In this document: piece by piece, positions 36,507-47,147 of the stretch
Layout: every line of letters begins with the position of its first letter
Numbering within the stretch: the first letter of the stretch is position 1
Source of the DNA: Blattamonas nauphoetae
Lineage: Eukaryota > Preaxostyla > Oxymonadida
Assembly: GCA_033064195.1 (NCBI GenBank)
Contig: JARBJD010000008.1
Location: 62,001-126,000, forward strand
Reading direction: 5' to 3'
DNA: 64,000 bases
Notes under the pieces: model-generated
What the model was told of the DNA's origin: nothing
The model's input: the letters and a program-made list of their open reading frames with translations, nothing else
Databases searched by the model: none
Translations under genes and position numbers: made by a program

Positions 36507-39173
36507 GCACGACACGTTTGCCAATGTCGGTCCTGCAGGTGTCGCGAACGATGTCGCGTTCAGAAGAATCTGATCGTTCCCTTGCGAGATGGACGAGATG
36601 TTGTAATTGGAGTTGAAGAGCAGACCATTCGTCGCGTTTCCTTCAATGGGTTCTGACTTCCAGACACCCTCTGATAACGTCACATCAAACGAGAATGACG
36701 ATGATTCCAGACAAGCTGTGTATGTTCCGGACAATGGAAGATTTTGCCCAGTGAGCGTCACATCAAAATGGGTGAAGTTTAAAGTGAGTGTGCATGAGAT
36801 GTTAGTCACACACGGCAGTTTTGGAGTTGTGAAGAAGAGGCGAGTGGGATCGAGGATCAGACCAGAAGAGTCGCTGTCTTTCACAACTGACTCGATTTCG
36901 TATTCTGTGTCCAATGTCAGCTTGCTTCCCGAACCAAACAACAGCACTGTCGCTGTTGACGAGTGCATGTTTCGCGATTCTGACGATGTTGGTTGTCCTG
37001 AGAAATGAACAACAATCGAAAGATCGGGCACCTCCTTCAGCTTCACTATGTAGTTCCCAGACTCGAGTTTTCTGCCTTTCAGTTGGAATGTCATCTTTTC
37101 CGGTTCGGATTCCGACAGCCCTGTCAGCACTTCCACAATTCGAGGAGGATTCGGTGTTCTCACAATTGTCGAATAGTCGGTGATGTTCACTCCAGCAAGA
37201 CAAGCAGATGCTGTGTAATTCGACTCATATTGCAGCAGATTCCACTCGTTGAACAAAACGGGCAGCGTGCTCACTTTGGATGGTGTTGAGAAGTCGAACA
37301 CGAACAGGCGAGCGGGAACTGGAGGCGAGTCTTCGTTCGGCTTTTCGTAAGTATCGTCGCTCTCCAAAACCACAAGCATCTTCCCCTCCACATCGTATTC
37401 CATGTCCACTGTCAAATTCCCTCCCACGTCATTCTTATCCACAAACATGAGCAATCCTATACTGTTTGCTGGCACAACAATCGATGATGTTGGTGGGATG
37501 GTGGTGTTGGAGGTCTTATTTTCAACTTCGAAATACACATTGTCGGCACCAGATGTGGAGACACATTCTGTGATCATATTCCCTGTTTCGACAGCAACTA
37601 TTGACTTATTTTCCAGATATACGTCCTTCCCTTTATCTCCTTTGCACGCTCTGAACTTGAGACGCTGGAGCGAGAAAAATGGAACGTCAGAAAGGGACAG
37701 TCCTCCACCTGTTCCATTGCATTCGTCGAACAGCGAATCCATCACACTGACACGTCCGTAACACGAGGAGAATCCGATTCCTCCTCCTTTCTCCCCAGTG
37801 CAATGAATAAAATCACAGTGAGCGACTGTCACTGGGTTTGGCCCAAAACTGATGGTGCATCCACCACCACCAGTGGCATTGTTTGTTTTGAAGACGTTGA
37901 ATTTAATGTTGATAGGCGATGGCGACTCAGCCATGGAGATGTGGAGACTCCCTCCGTTTAGAGCAAATCCATTCTGGAACAAGTTGTGACTTATTTCGAG
38001 ATCTAACCCCATTGCATAGATCTCCAGAATTCCACCAGAACGCGTTTGTTGGTCAGAGCCGAGAAATACGTTGGTGGAGATCGTGGATGTCGAATAAGTC
38101 TCGGTTTGGACTGTGCCGCCATATTGGGTCGCATAGCAGTTGGAGAAGAATGAGGACATCAGCGAGATCGATGCGGAGGACGATAATGTCGTGTGGCTGA
38201 TGGCTCCACCGTTAGTGACACTCTTGCAGTCGACGAACGAGCATTCTGAGATGGAAACTTGAGCTGAGATGAAATATATGAGAAGAGCAGCACCACTCGA
38301 CGATGTTGACATCGAGTGGAATGAGCAGCGGGTGATGACGATGGTAGATAAGACGTTTGTTGCGTCGAAGGAGAGTTTCTGCTCGGCACCGGTGCGGTGT
38401 TGGAGAGCGATGGCTGGGAGGGTTGAGGAAGGTTCGAGAGCGGTCGAGCAGCGAGAGAACGACGAGTTCAGGCAGTGAATGCTTCCCCCAGTGTTCAGGT
38501 CTTTGCACGCTGTCCCGTAGAGATGGTTCTCGCATCCACGCACTTCCACTCCGATCAGTGTCTGTCGCTGATCCGTCGAGTCCAACCGGGACACGTCGGG
38601 AGAGGGCGAACTTGAGACATTCAGAAGGCGAGAGTGGACAAGCGAGGTTTCGACCAACTTCGTGTTCCCGCCGTTGGTTTGTTCACAAATGCTTCCGAAA
38701 TCGAACAGAGGGCCGGTTCCAAGGGCAAGCGAGGCATTAATCAGCGAAAATGACGAACACGTCACACAAACTCCACTAACGGCACCTTGTGCAGCCCAAT
38801 CTTCAAAATTGCTCATAAAATCACGAGATTGTGGAGTTGGGGCAGATTCAAGGACAACCAGAGGGAACATCACACTCGGAAGCGACGATTTGTGAGAGCA
38901 GCTCGACAACAAGATCGACGTCCTCGAATCCCCTGATTGCGTCCCTACCGCAAATGGTGAGCACATGCTCCCCGAAATAATCGTGCATCTCGACATTGCC
39001 AGCGTTGACGATCGGATTCGGCAAACAATCGCGTCGCCATTTCGGACATCAAAGTTCAGCGACATCAGCGAAACTGTGCTGTTCACCACCACCAATATTG
39101 ATGATCGTTCGTCCGTGGTGTGCTTTGCTTTCATTTCTGACTTGTTTCCATTGTTTATCGGAGGTTCATTTTC
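36507..39173 (-). pseudogene. Surface protein gene C, piece 2 (first beta-helix and first Ig-like modules)
   Basis: It holds 889 uninterrupted codons from 39173 down to the 9-bp duplication. It begins ENEPPINNGNKSEMKAKHTT, identical to gene E. The beta-helix contains ALGTGPLFDFGSICEQT, GCENHLYGTACKDLNTGGSI and repeated SLMSSFFSNC-type strands, then glycine-rich coils (NGGSLHISM, GGGCTISFG). Ig-like modules begin near PTSSIVVPANSIGLLMFVDK and include NPPRIVEVLTGLSESEPEKM. It ends PAGPTLANVSC at the insertion. Confidence 0.88.
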
Positions 39174-39512
39174 TTTAACAACAAACCGGGGACATCAACA
39201 TACGAGAGAGAGCCGCGAAATGATTAAGGGCTGGCCAAGGTAAACATGACCAAACAATACTCAAGTTTTCGCTGTTAACGAAAACTCCCATCAAAGGAAC
39301 AAAGTGTACACAGTGATGGTTCTGCCCTCAAGGGCTGTTGATGCCAAAAAAAGGTATTCCTGATTGGATCTTACCCAGAAATCCCTAACAGGGAACAAAA
39401 ACTGGGGGAACAGAGTCGAAAACGACCCATCGGGCGATGCAAAGGATCGCCCGTGTGGGTTGACCACAATCAGGACCACTGACACGAGCTGGAGGAGGTG
39501 TGTGTCAGGGTT

Positions 39513-39594
39513 GTATGTTGATGTCCCCGGTTTGTTGTTAAAGGACTTCGATAAATCTCAGTCCACAACCAAACCGGGTCCCTCAACATACGAG
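39513..39594. repeat. Internal copy of the two termini of the 11.5-kb insertion, fused end to end
   Basis: 39513-39542 is the reverse complement of the left terminus (ends GTTTGTTGTTAAA), and 39543-39594 is the reverse complement of the right terminus (starts GGACTTCGATAAATC). In the insertion itself these two sequences lie 11.5 kb apart at the outer edges. The unit is also an imperfect palindrome with 27-bp arms. Confidence 0.85.
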
Positions 39595-39909
39595 TATTGA
39601 AAGGCTCATGCACGGGATTGGTGCTAAGAAAAGCGAGTAATGAGAAGAAAATAAAGATATCTTTTAGGATCAGTATTTGGCCGTGAGTCTCGTTGGAGCT
39701 GACACCGCCTGGGCGACTGCTCGTGATCTAAAGAGAATGACAATCGGAGGGGAGCTGGGCTGTTTACCTGACAGTGATGAGGAAGCATCTTGATCCATCT
39801 GTGCTCCATCTCCCCCATCACTGCGCCCCTGGACCCACCGCCCCTCAACACCGATCCCAACTGGGTCAGTTTCATCCTACCTCGCGCCATCCTCGCGCTT
39901 CAAGCTGAG

Positions 39910-40254
39910 GTGAGGAGACTCACTGTGTGTGTGAGGAGGCAACTCGACTCACTGTTTGTGAGGAGGCAACTCGACTCACTGTTTGTGAGGAGGCAACTCG
40001 ACTCACTGTTTGTGAGGAGGCAACTCGACTCACTGTTTGTGAGGAGGCAACTCGACTCACTGTTTGTGAGGAGGCAACTCGACTCACTGTTTGTGAGGAG
40101 GCAACTCGACTCACTGTTTGTGAGGAGGCAACTCGACTCACTGTTTGTGAGGAGGCAACTCGACTCACTGTTTGTGAGGAGGCAACTCGACTCACTGTTT
40201 GTGAGGAGGCAACTCGACCCACTATTGGTGAGGAGACATCTCGACTCAGACTGT
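39910..40254. repeat. 27-bp minisatellite, eleven units plus edge variants
   Basis: Eleven 27-bp units start at 39931 and every 27 bases to 40201; each begins GTGAGGAGGCAACTCGACTC. The first ten are identical and the eleventh has a few changes, with degenerate units on both edges. Because 27 is a multiple of three, all frames stay open; the apparent protein repeats on both strands are most likely by-products. Each unit begins with GTGAGG, a 5' splice-site-like sequence, just after a possible exon end (CTTCAAGCTGAG). Confidence 0.92.
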
Positions 40255-40905
40255 GTGTGTGGGGAGACGTACACTTCCTTCCTTCCGTCCACGTCAGACC
40301 TCCTTCAACAAAGCAACACACCTTGATTCTGTCTCTCTCTTGCCGAGTGGCTTCGTCTCAATCATCCCCTCATCAATGACTTGACATCTTCCTTGTCGTA
40401 ACCCCTCACAATCATTGCCTGCTTCTCCTCTTCAACATGGCTTCACTCCAAGTTGCTTGATATCTGTCATTCATCCATCTATCCCTCTGGTTGCCTGACC
40501 TGCACCGCTGAGTGCAAAAAGGAGTTCGTCCCCAGTCACATCACTCAAGGGAAGCGCCTTGGAAAAAAGAGTCCACAAGTCTGGCTGGTTAGCGATTTAA
40601 TAATATGGTAGCGGGAGAAATAGGGGAGGTTTCACAGATCTCATGCACGAAGGGAACTCACGATTATGTATCCTCCACATCCTGTCTTTCATTCATCTTG
40701 TCCCCACTGTAGACAATTAACGTTGTCTCGGTCTGAAACTTTCTGATTCTAAATAAGATCTGTTCGAGAGGAACTGCCATGTTGTTCCTCGTAACACTGC
40801 TTCCATCTAGTTCACCAAAAAAGTTGGAGTTGCTTCTGTCAGCGGCACAGCACTCAAGAAGGAAGAAGCAGTGAGGAAGAAAGAAGGAACGAGCACGAGC
40901 TGAAG

Positions 40906-41304
40906 ATGGCTGAGTCGCTGAACGGTTCTGTCTTCACTCGCAGTGGAGGAGGGAGTGAGTGTTCAACACTCCTTTTTGCCGAGTTTGGGAAAGTCGTCGT
41001 CAGATTCTCTTTTACTTTCCAAACAATCACATTCTGCAATCGAATCGGCATCGTTCCATCTGAATTCAGACAATCGATATATTCGCCAACACAGCTCGTG
41101 GTTCAACTGTCTCAGGATGGACGGACACAACTAACTTTCCCTCCAACAATCCTGTCCCTTTCCGATTCGCTGGGATCATTTTCAAACTGGTGGATGAGGT
41201 TGAGATTGAATCTGGAAGTTGTGAAAGAGTTGCAGATGGTTGTGGTGTCGATTGAAGTTTGGTTGGTCAAGCATTCATGGAAGATCACTTGTCTCCGAGT
41301 GTGA
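40906..41304 (+). CDS. Hypothetical open frame inside the 11.5-kb insertion
   Basis: The 132-residue frame starts MAESLNGSVFTRSGGGSECS. No family or domain is recognised. It lies just left of the decayed pogo element. Coding status is doubtful. Confidence 0.2.
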   Translation: MAESLNGSVFTRSGGGSECSTLLFAEFGKVVVRFSFTFQTITFCNRIGIVPSEFRQSIYSPTQLVVQLSQDGRTQLTFPPTILSLSDSLGSFSNWWMRLRLNLEVVKELQMVVVSIEVWLVKHSWKITCLRV

Positions 41305-41412
41305 TCCCGTACTGAGACCCCAGTGATGATTCTGAATTGCGTCACGAGCTTTCATGGAGTCGCTGTGACCGATGCTGGGTCCATCCTTCCCAACTGGGAT
41401 ATATTGGGGGTA

Positions 41413-43447
41413 CAGTGGTTCCAAAAGCCGGGACTATTCCAAAAGGCGGGACAATATCATTTTCTATTTTCGATTGTCCATACAATCCTATCGAAAAGCG
41501 TCATTTCATTCTCGTCATGTACAGAAATTGGGCGTGTTCTATATGTCTATTATGTGTTAATTAAGTTGTTTTGATGGCAGGAATCTAAGACGAGACAAAA
41601 TGAGTGAAAATAGAGATGAGCCCATGATTCATGAAAGGAACAAAAAAAAGCAGAACTCCACACCGACGAGCTATCGAACGAGAGCTCGGAAAACGGGAAT
41701 ATTTCGGCTTATCGCGGGCGGAAAAGGTCATTCGAATCGAGAAAGCGCTGAATCTCAAGAAGGGTGTAGTGAACAGAGTGGTGGGTGCGGGGCGCAGCTC
41801 AGTTTGGAGAGCAAGAAAGGCGGCGGCAAATCGACGGGATATAGGCGTGACAGGGCGTCCGAACAGACTTCGCAAGACTCAAAGAGATGATTTGCTGAAT
41901 ACTTTTAAAGAACAAAAACAGACCGAGGGACTGTCACTTTTCAGTCCTCCAGCAAGCTGTATGCACTTTTTCTGTCATAATTCCATTCTAGGCAGAACAG
42001 ATGTTGAAAGATGAGATGGGAGATGAATATGAAGACAGACCTCTCAGCCCAACGTGGATATACAATAATTCGGACGCTGTGAATGAGCTGGTTGTTTCGA
42101 CCCCAACAGTAATGGAAGCAAAAAAATTTCTTGTTGCAATCCTTCAACCATAAAGGCTTGGAATTCACTCCTGACCAACGTTGTATCCTCATTCTCCATT
42201 GACTTTCGTCTTCAATTCAATTTGGACGAAAGTTCGCTAAAAGTGACAGGGAAGAGAGTGAACATGGAATTTCATTCGAAAAAACAATACCTCCACCTCT
42301 CAAAAGCCGTCAAGAACGCCGAATACAACACTTTGTTCATGTATCTGCGCTGATGGCACTTGTCTCCCACATGCCATCATCCTCGCGAAAAGAAGGAGAC
42401 AGTCGAATTTCAGGATTTTAATCCTGACACTCTGAGACAAATTACAAATAACTCTGGATGGATGGATAAAGCAACTTTCAAGAAGTATATTGAAACGATT
42501 TTCATTCCTTTCACCGTCAACAAAAGATCACGTCTGAATTTGGAGGACAGTTGGGCACTCTTGGTCGTTGATTCCCACTCAAGTCGTTTTCAAGATGATC
42601 TGCACAAGATACTAATCCAAAATCATATTCATCTCCTGACACTACCCCCAACACGACGAATCTTTTGCAACCGTTGGACGACATCCCCTTCAGGACGTTC
42701 AAAAGTCGTTTTATGACTCATATACTGAGCCATCTGATCCTTCTCGATCGGCGATTCGGTCAGCTGTGGCGGAAGCACTTAAACTGGCTTTACAAGAAGG
42801 CTTCCGCATAAAGTGCATCAAACCAGCATTCTCAAACTGTGGTTTCTTTCCGATTTCGGAAAGAAATCCAACAAACAAGCTGAAACGTCAATTTCAATTA
42901 CCGATGACTTGCACAGATGAGGAATTAGATGAATTCTGCAAACCGAAAATGGTCATCTCTGAAGGACGTCTCCTCACGGAAATACAGACAGAGATTTCAC
43001 CTTCAACTGACGAAATGCAGAACAGAGCCAGACCTGCAACTGGAATGGGTTTGATAACTTCCTTCTTCCAACCGAGAAGTGCTCACCGTTTGCATCAGGA
43101 AAATACTCCCATCGATCAAGTCAATCAGGAAACAATCAGGTCAATCGACGAAGAAAACATTGAAAATCACATTGCACCTCCTTTTATCGAACATATTGGC
43201 CGATTCCGTCTTTACCACGACGATACCGAATAACAGTTCTTTCAAGAGACTACTCGCTCTGCATGCATTTCTTTTTCACCATTCATCCTTTTTTCGTGTT
43301 GGTATTCAGATAGTGTTGTTCATAAACCTAATAAATTCGATGAATATGAGAAATGAGCGTGACACTGGAAAACAAAACACTAGCGGCAGAGAAAGAAAGA
43401 ATGTATTGTCCCGCCTTTTGGAATAATCCCGGCTTTTGGAACCACTG
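41413..43447 (+). mobile_element. Decayed pogo-type DNA transposon nested in the 11.5-kb insertion
   Basis: The element is 2035 bp and flanked by TA at 41411-41412 and 43448-43449. Its inverted ends begin CAGTGGTTCCAAAAGCCGGG and match over about 44 bp with one mismatch. The transposase inside is broken, so this copy is old or non-autonomous, though its ends are well kept. Confidence 0.9.
41631..43233 (+). pseudogene. Broken pogo-family transposase
   Basis: The 41631-42014 part is a basic DNA-binding region (RRAIERELGKREYFGLSRAE, VTGRPNRLRKTQRDDLLNTF). After a frame break come NLDESS near 42220 and, from 42360, the core with SWALLVVDSHSSRFQDD and LLTLPP; a further frameshift near 42650 separates this from TNLLQPLDD. 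The C-terminal part is 42766-43233 (KLALQEGFRIKCIKPAFSNC). At least three breaks make it inactive. It is a different family from the 6729 and 16095 copies. Confidence 0.82.
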
Positions 43448-44008
43448 TAATTTCGAACACCTGCAAAGGTCCTTGTTGTGTTCAGTTTCGTGTACACGAA
43501 CAATCTCTCCGAACCAGGGCTTTCCATCGTCAAAGCAAGTTCGCGAGATATACTCAAATTCATGTTTTTTTCTCTTGATATAATTCGTCTGACCATCTCC
43601 CATCCAGCGTTTGTCTGATTTTCATCTTGATAGCGAGATCAGCGATTGATCACATCCCCATTTTTTTCTGGTTTCATCAAAAACTGAACAATCCTCGTCT
43701 TTCTCAATCAATTACCCGATCTCTCGGAAAAAAACCGTCAAATTATGATTCTCATGTATATTGATCGAAATAATTATTCTCAAGGAGAATGGGTGAGAGA
43801 AAACTGGTTGGAAGCTGTTGTCCACTAAGTTACCTTGAACTCCAGGAATGAGACGATCAGCGGTGACAATGACCATCAACATGAAGAGAGCTGGCTTGGG
43901 TTGACTAGTTGATCGGTTCGTTGTTATCTTCGTTGTCGTTGAAGGCTGTCAATTTGCCCTTGTCAACAGTCTGAATGAAGAGAGGAGTGGGAATGCGAGG
44001 GGTATGTT

Positions 44009-46199
44009 GTGAGTGAGTTGATTGAGAATCTGGTCGCTTGCCTGGATGAAGGAGTCACTGACAGCATCGCTTCCGCCAATCACGAACAAGATATTCCTCC
44101 GCTTTTCGTCATTCCAGTCGAGGAAGACATCGTGGTGCCTGCAGATGCAGTTCACACTCTGACGGACCTGATCACGAAGCAGCCTCGCTTGGACAATGCT
44201 TCGTTTGCCCTCCTCACTGCTTTTGTGTTCGTGGAGGACAATGATGTCGTCCGGCAGAACGTCAACGATGCACTCACGAACAGCTTCGCAACGATCTCTC
44301 TCCCAACGCCATCCAATCCATCTGTCTCTGCTTCGTCGAGTGGACAGTCTTCCATCATCCGCATTTGGCTGGATGGGATGCTCACTGCTCCGTGCTTGAT
44401 GGAAAGGAATCGAAGTCGGCATAAACATTTTGATGACGATCAGAACGCAGAGGCCATCATCCTCGACAGCGACGAGGCGGATGAGATGACGCTGAAAGAA
44501 ATCGAGGTCGGCTACGTTCTGCATAAGCAGGAACAGTATGTTTCCCAGACACCAACCAACGCCACAGACAACATCCAAGCTCCAATCGTCTCGATCGACC
44601 CAGACGCAGACTCCGTCGAAGAAGACCTCAATTCGGGTGAAGAGCCTTCGATCGTCTCTCTTCAGAACAGTGCGGGTGTTGCTGGAAGCTCGTTTGATCG
44701 CCTGGAAGCTCAGTCGCCGGCCGAAGAGTCCAATCGAAGTCTCCAGCATTCCATCCGATCAAAGCGATCCCGATCATCACACGTGTCGGCATCTCTTCCG
44801 TTCATCCCAACTCGAATCATCCAAGCGAATGATTCCGACAAAGCCGCATGCCATGTTCGTCAGCATCTCGTCTCCTCCTTTCTCACAGGAACAGTTCTCG
44901 TCGTCGTCTCCCCAACACCCTCTCCCGGTCAAGAACAGTGACAGACGAGAGGCAGACTCGTTGGCGTACTCGACATCGATGAGAATGCAGTGGAAGCCCG
45001 ACGAGGTTCTCACTGAACTTTTTCAGGAGGATCTTTTGACTGGAGGGGCAGACTCTGGCGCAGAAGACGAATCCGAAAATAGCCAGGCAGACAACTGGGA
45101 ACTTGTCAGCTCGATGGAAGGCAACCCCTTCGCGTTCATTCTCAAGTCGAGAGACTATCCTGATCCATACTTCCCTCAGCGTGTCTCTCGCGACCCTGCG
45201 TTTGTGGGAGCATCGAGCACACACTCTCCGTCCTCCGCAACCACATCAGGCGACAATCCGTTCTTTTTGCTGGGCAGACTGGGCATCGCCGCTCAGACTC
45301 TCCAGAAGCCAGGTTCACTCGAGCATCGGGATTGCTTCGGACGGACCCCGCTCCTGTCGGAGGTGATGTGGAGTGGAGTGGTGGACGATGCGGTGGGCAT
45401 AGAGGATCCCATCGATGAGGATGAAGCCGCGTCGTTGGAGTGTGAAGCTTGTCGAACAGGATGTTTGTGCACGTCGCAGCCGTTTTGGGTGAAGAAGAGA
45501 ACAAAGGCGCCGTGCCAGCATTCTTGCGTGGTGTTTCTGTGGACACCAAAGAACACAAAGGACATCCATCGCTGCCCGTCTCATATTTTCTACCAGTTTG
45601 CATACGATCCGCATCGTCTCGCATCGTCAAAACATCGGCTGATGCTTGTGGGGTGGCTTCTCGCGTCGGGATCGAAAGCGAACAGTCGCGACTCTGTGTT
45701 TGGTTGAACATCTCTTCACATTGCTGCAGCACGCGGAGATGTGAAGATGATGCGTCTTCTGATCGAAAGTAGAGCGAATCCATTCCTCGAAGATCGCTAC
45801 GGAATGACGCCTCTGCACCACGTCTGCACACTGACACTCCGACAGCCCTTCTCTGTCATCCTAGGCTCAATGATGCCCGAAGGGATTGTCCCGTCCTTCC
45901 CACAGCAGATTTCGAATATCACAGCAACATTCACTGACACAACAGTCCTCGCACAGCCGTGCGTGAATGTGGTCATGTCAGATCGCCAAAGAGAACGATT
46001 CGAGTTAGTTTGTTGTAAAAAGGTGTCATCCTTCAGGTCGCTCAATCAAACAATCACACTGCCCGTCTTCCTCCACTCCAACTCGTCTTTCAATCTCCTT
46101 TTGAGGCTTCTCTGGCTTCTGTCCCAGCTTCGGCCAAGCGAGACGCTCGAAGCGTCTGCGCTTGGGAGGAGGAACTCTCTCCACATTTTGGCAGAATGA
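44009..46199 (+). pseudogene. Ankyrin-repeat protein gene relic
   Basis: Three open stretches follow one another: 44009-44941, 44538-45707 in another frame (the switch falls near 44900-44940), and 45741-46199 in the same frame as the second. The N-terminal 300 residues are acidic and Ser-rich without a known domain. Ankyrin-like sequence starts with HRDCFGRTPLLSEV near 45330 and is clear in LVGWLLASGSKANSRDSVFG followed by TSLHIAAARGDVKMMRLLIE and GMTPLHHVC. A TGA at 45705-45707 falls inside an ankyrin repeat at a position where CGA (Arg) would fit. The left edge is uncertain because no ATG is in frame there. Downstream open frames to about 46850 may be further decayed parts. This was probably a host gene trapped in the insertion. 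Confidence 0.65.
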
Positions 46200-46835
46200 G
46201 GGGCAGTGTCGATTCTTCAGTACGTCCTCAGCACTCCCGAACTGATCTCGCCACTCAATCTCTTCGATGCTTTGATCTTCAGCATGTCTCTCTGTTTACA
46301 ACCGCAAATCCACTTGCCCATCGCGAGAATGGAAGCTCTCCCGCTGATGTACGCACATAGCCGGACGGGATATGCTCCACATACACTCGACACCTTCGCG
46401 TTTGCTGGCGGCTAGACTCCGCTGTATGTTTCACTCCGCACCCACAACTTTTGCGTCCACGCTCGCGAAGCTCCCTCCGTTTGTGTCGATTGTCAGTCAG
46501 CTACCGCCGGACATGGACAGCGGATCTGGACAGTCTGTCAACGAGACGACTGTCTCTCCCAGTATCTCGCGAAGAAGCCTACGCACACCGTGGACTATCC
46601 GAAATGCACCCTGACCGCGATTCTTGTTCAGACAGCATGATTTGCAGGAACTGGAAGCATCCAACAGCTCGGTGGACTGTTTGCGTCTCTGTCTGAAATG
46701 CACCCTGCTCTGTTCAAGTCACTTCCCTTCTCGGAGTCTTCTTCATATTCCATGTCGTCTGACACGCTTGTTCTGGACTCCTTGCCATCTCGGCTCTGTC
46801 GATTCAGGGAAATGAACGAGATCTGTTCAGTTTGA

Positions 46836-47147
46836 CTAACTAGCAACAGAGCGAACCAGGTGAGTGTGGTTGAGTGTGGTCAGAGAGAGGACGAAGGCTG
46901 CAGTGGCTTGTAGACTGAACAGAGAGGAGTTGCTTGTAAGTTGGGTGAGTCCAGCGTGGAGCGTATCGGCAGGCGAGTTGGGAAAGAGCAGGACGGGGAC
47001 GAGTGTGGGATGGGTTGAATGAGTGCGCAGGACGAGCTTGCGGTGTGGGAGATAGTTAGCAGGATGATGAATCAGTAGTCCCGTGTTAAGAATATCCAAT
47101 TCCTGACCAAGAGAGAGAATGAAGAGCTTGTCAATCTTTCCATGTAG
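46836..47147 (-). other. Unrecognised open-frame fragment
   Basis: A minus-strand frame reads GKIDKLFILSLGQELDILNT and PHRKLVLRTHSTHPTLVPVL. The HRKLVLRTHS stretch loosely recalls BTB domains, but there is too little to call. There is no start codon in frame at the upstream end. Confidence 0.2.

Noticed and set aside
39910-40254. CRISPR-like array
   Set aside because: The units are directly adjacent with no unique spacers, in a eukaryotic setting; it is a minisatellite.
39790-40326. Repetitive protein VRRQLDSLF repeated eleven times (and similar repeats in other frames and strand)
   Set aside because: It is a by-product of the 27-bp minisatellite, which keeps every frame open because 27 is a multiple of three.
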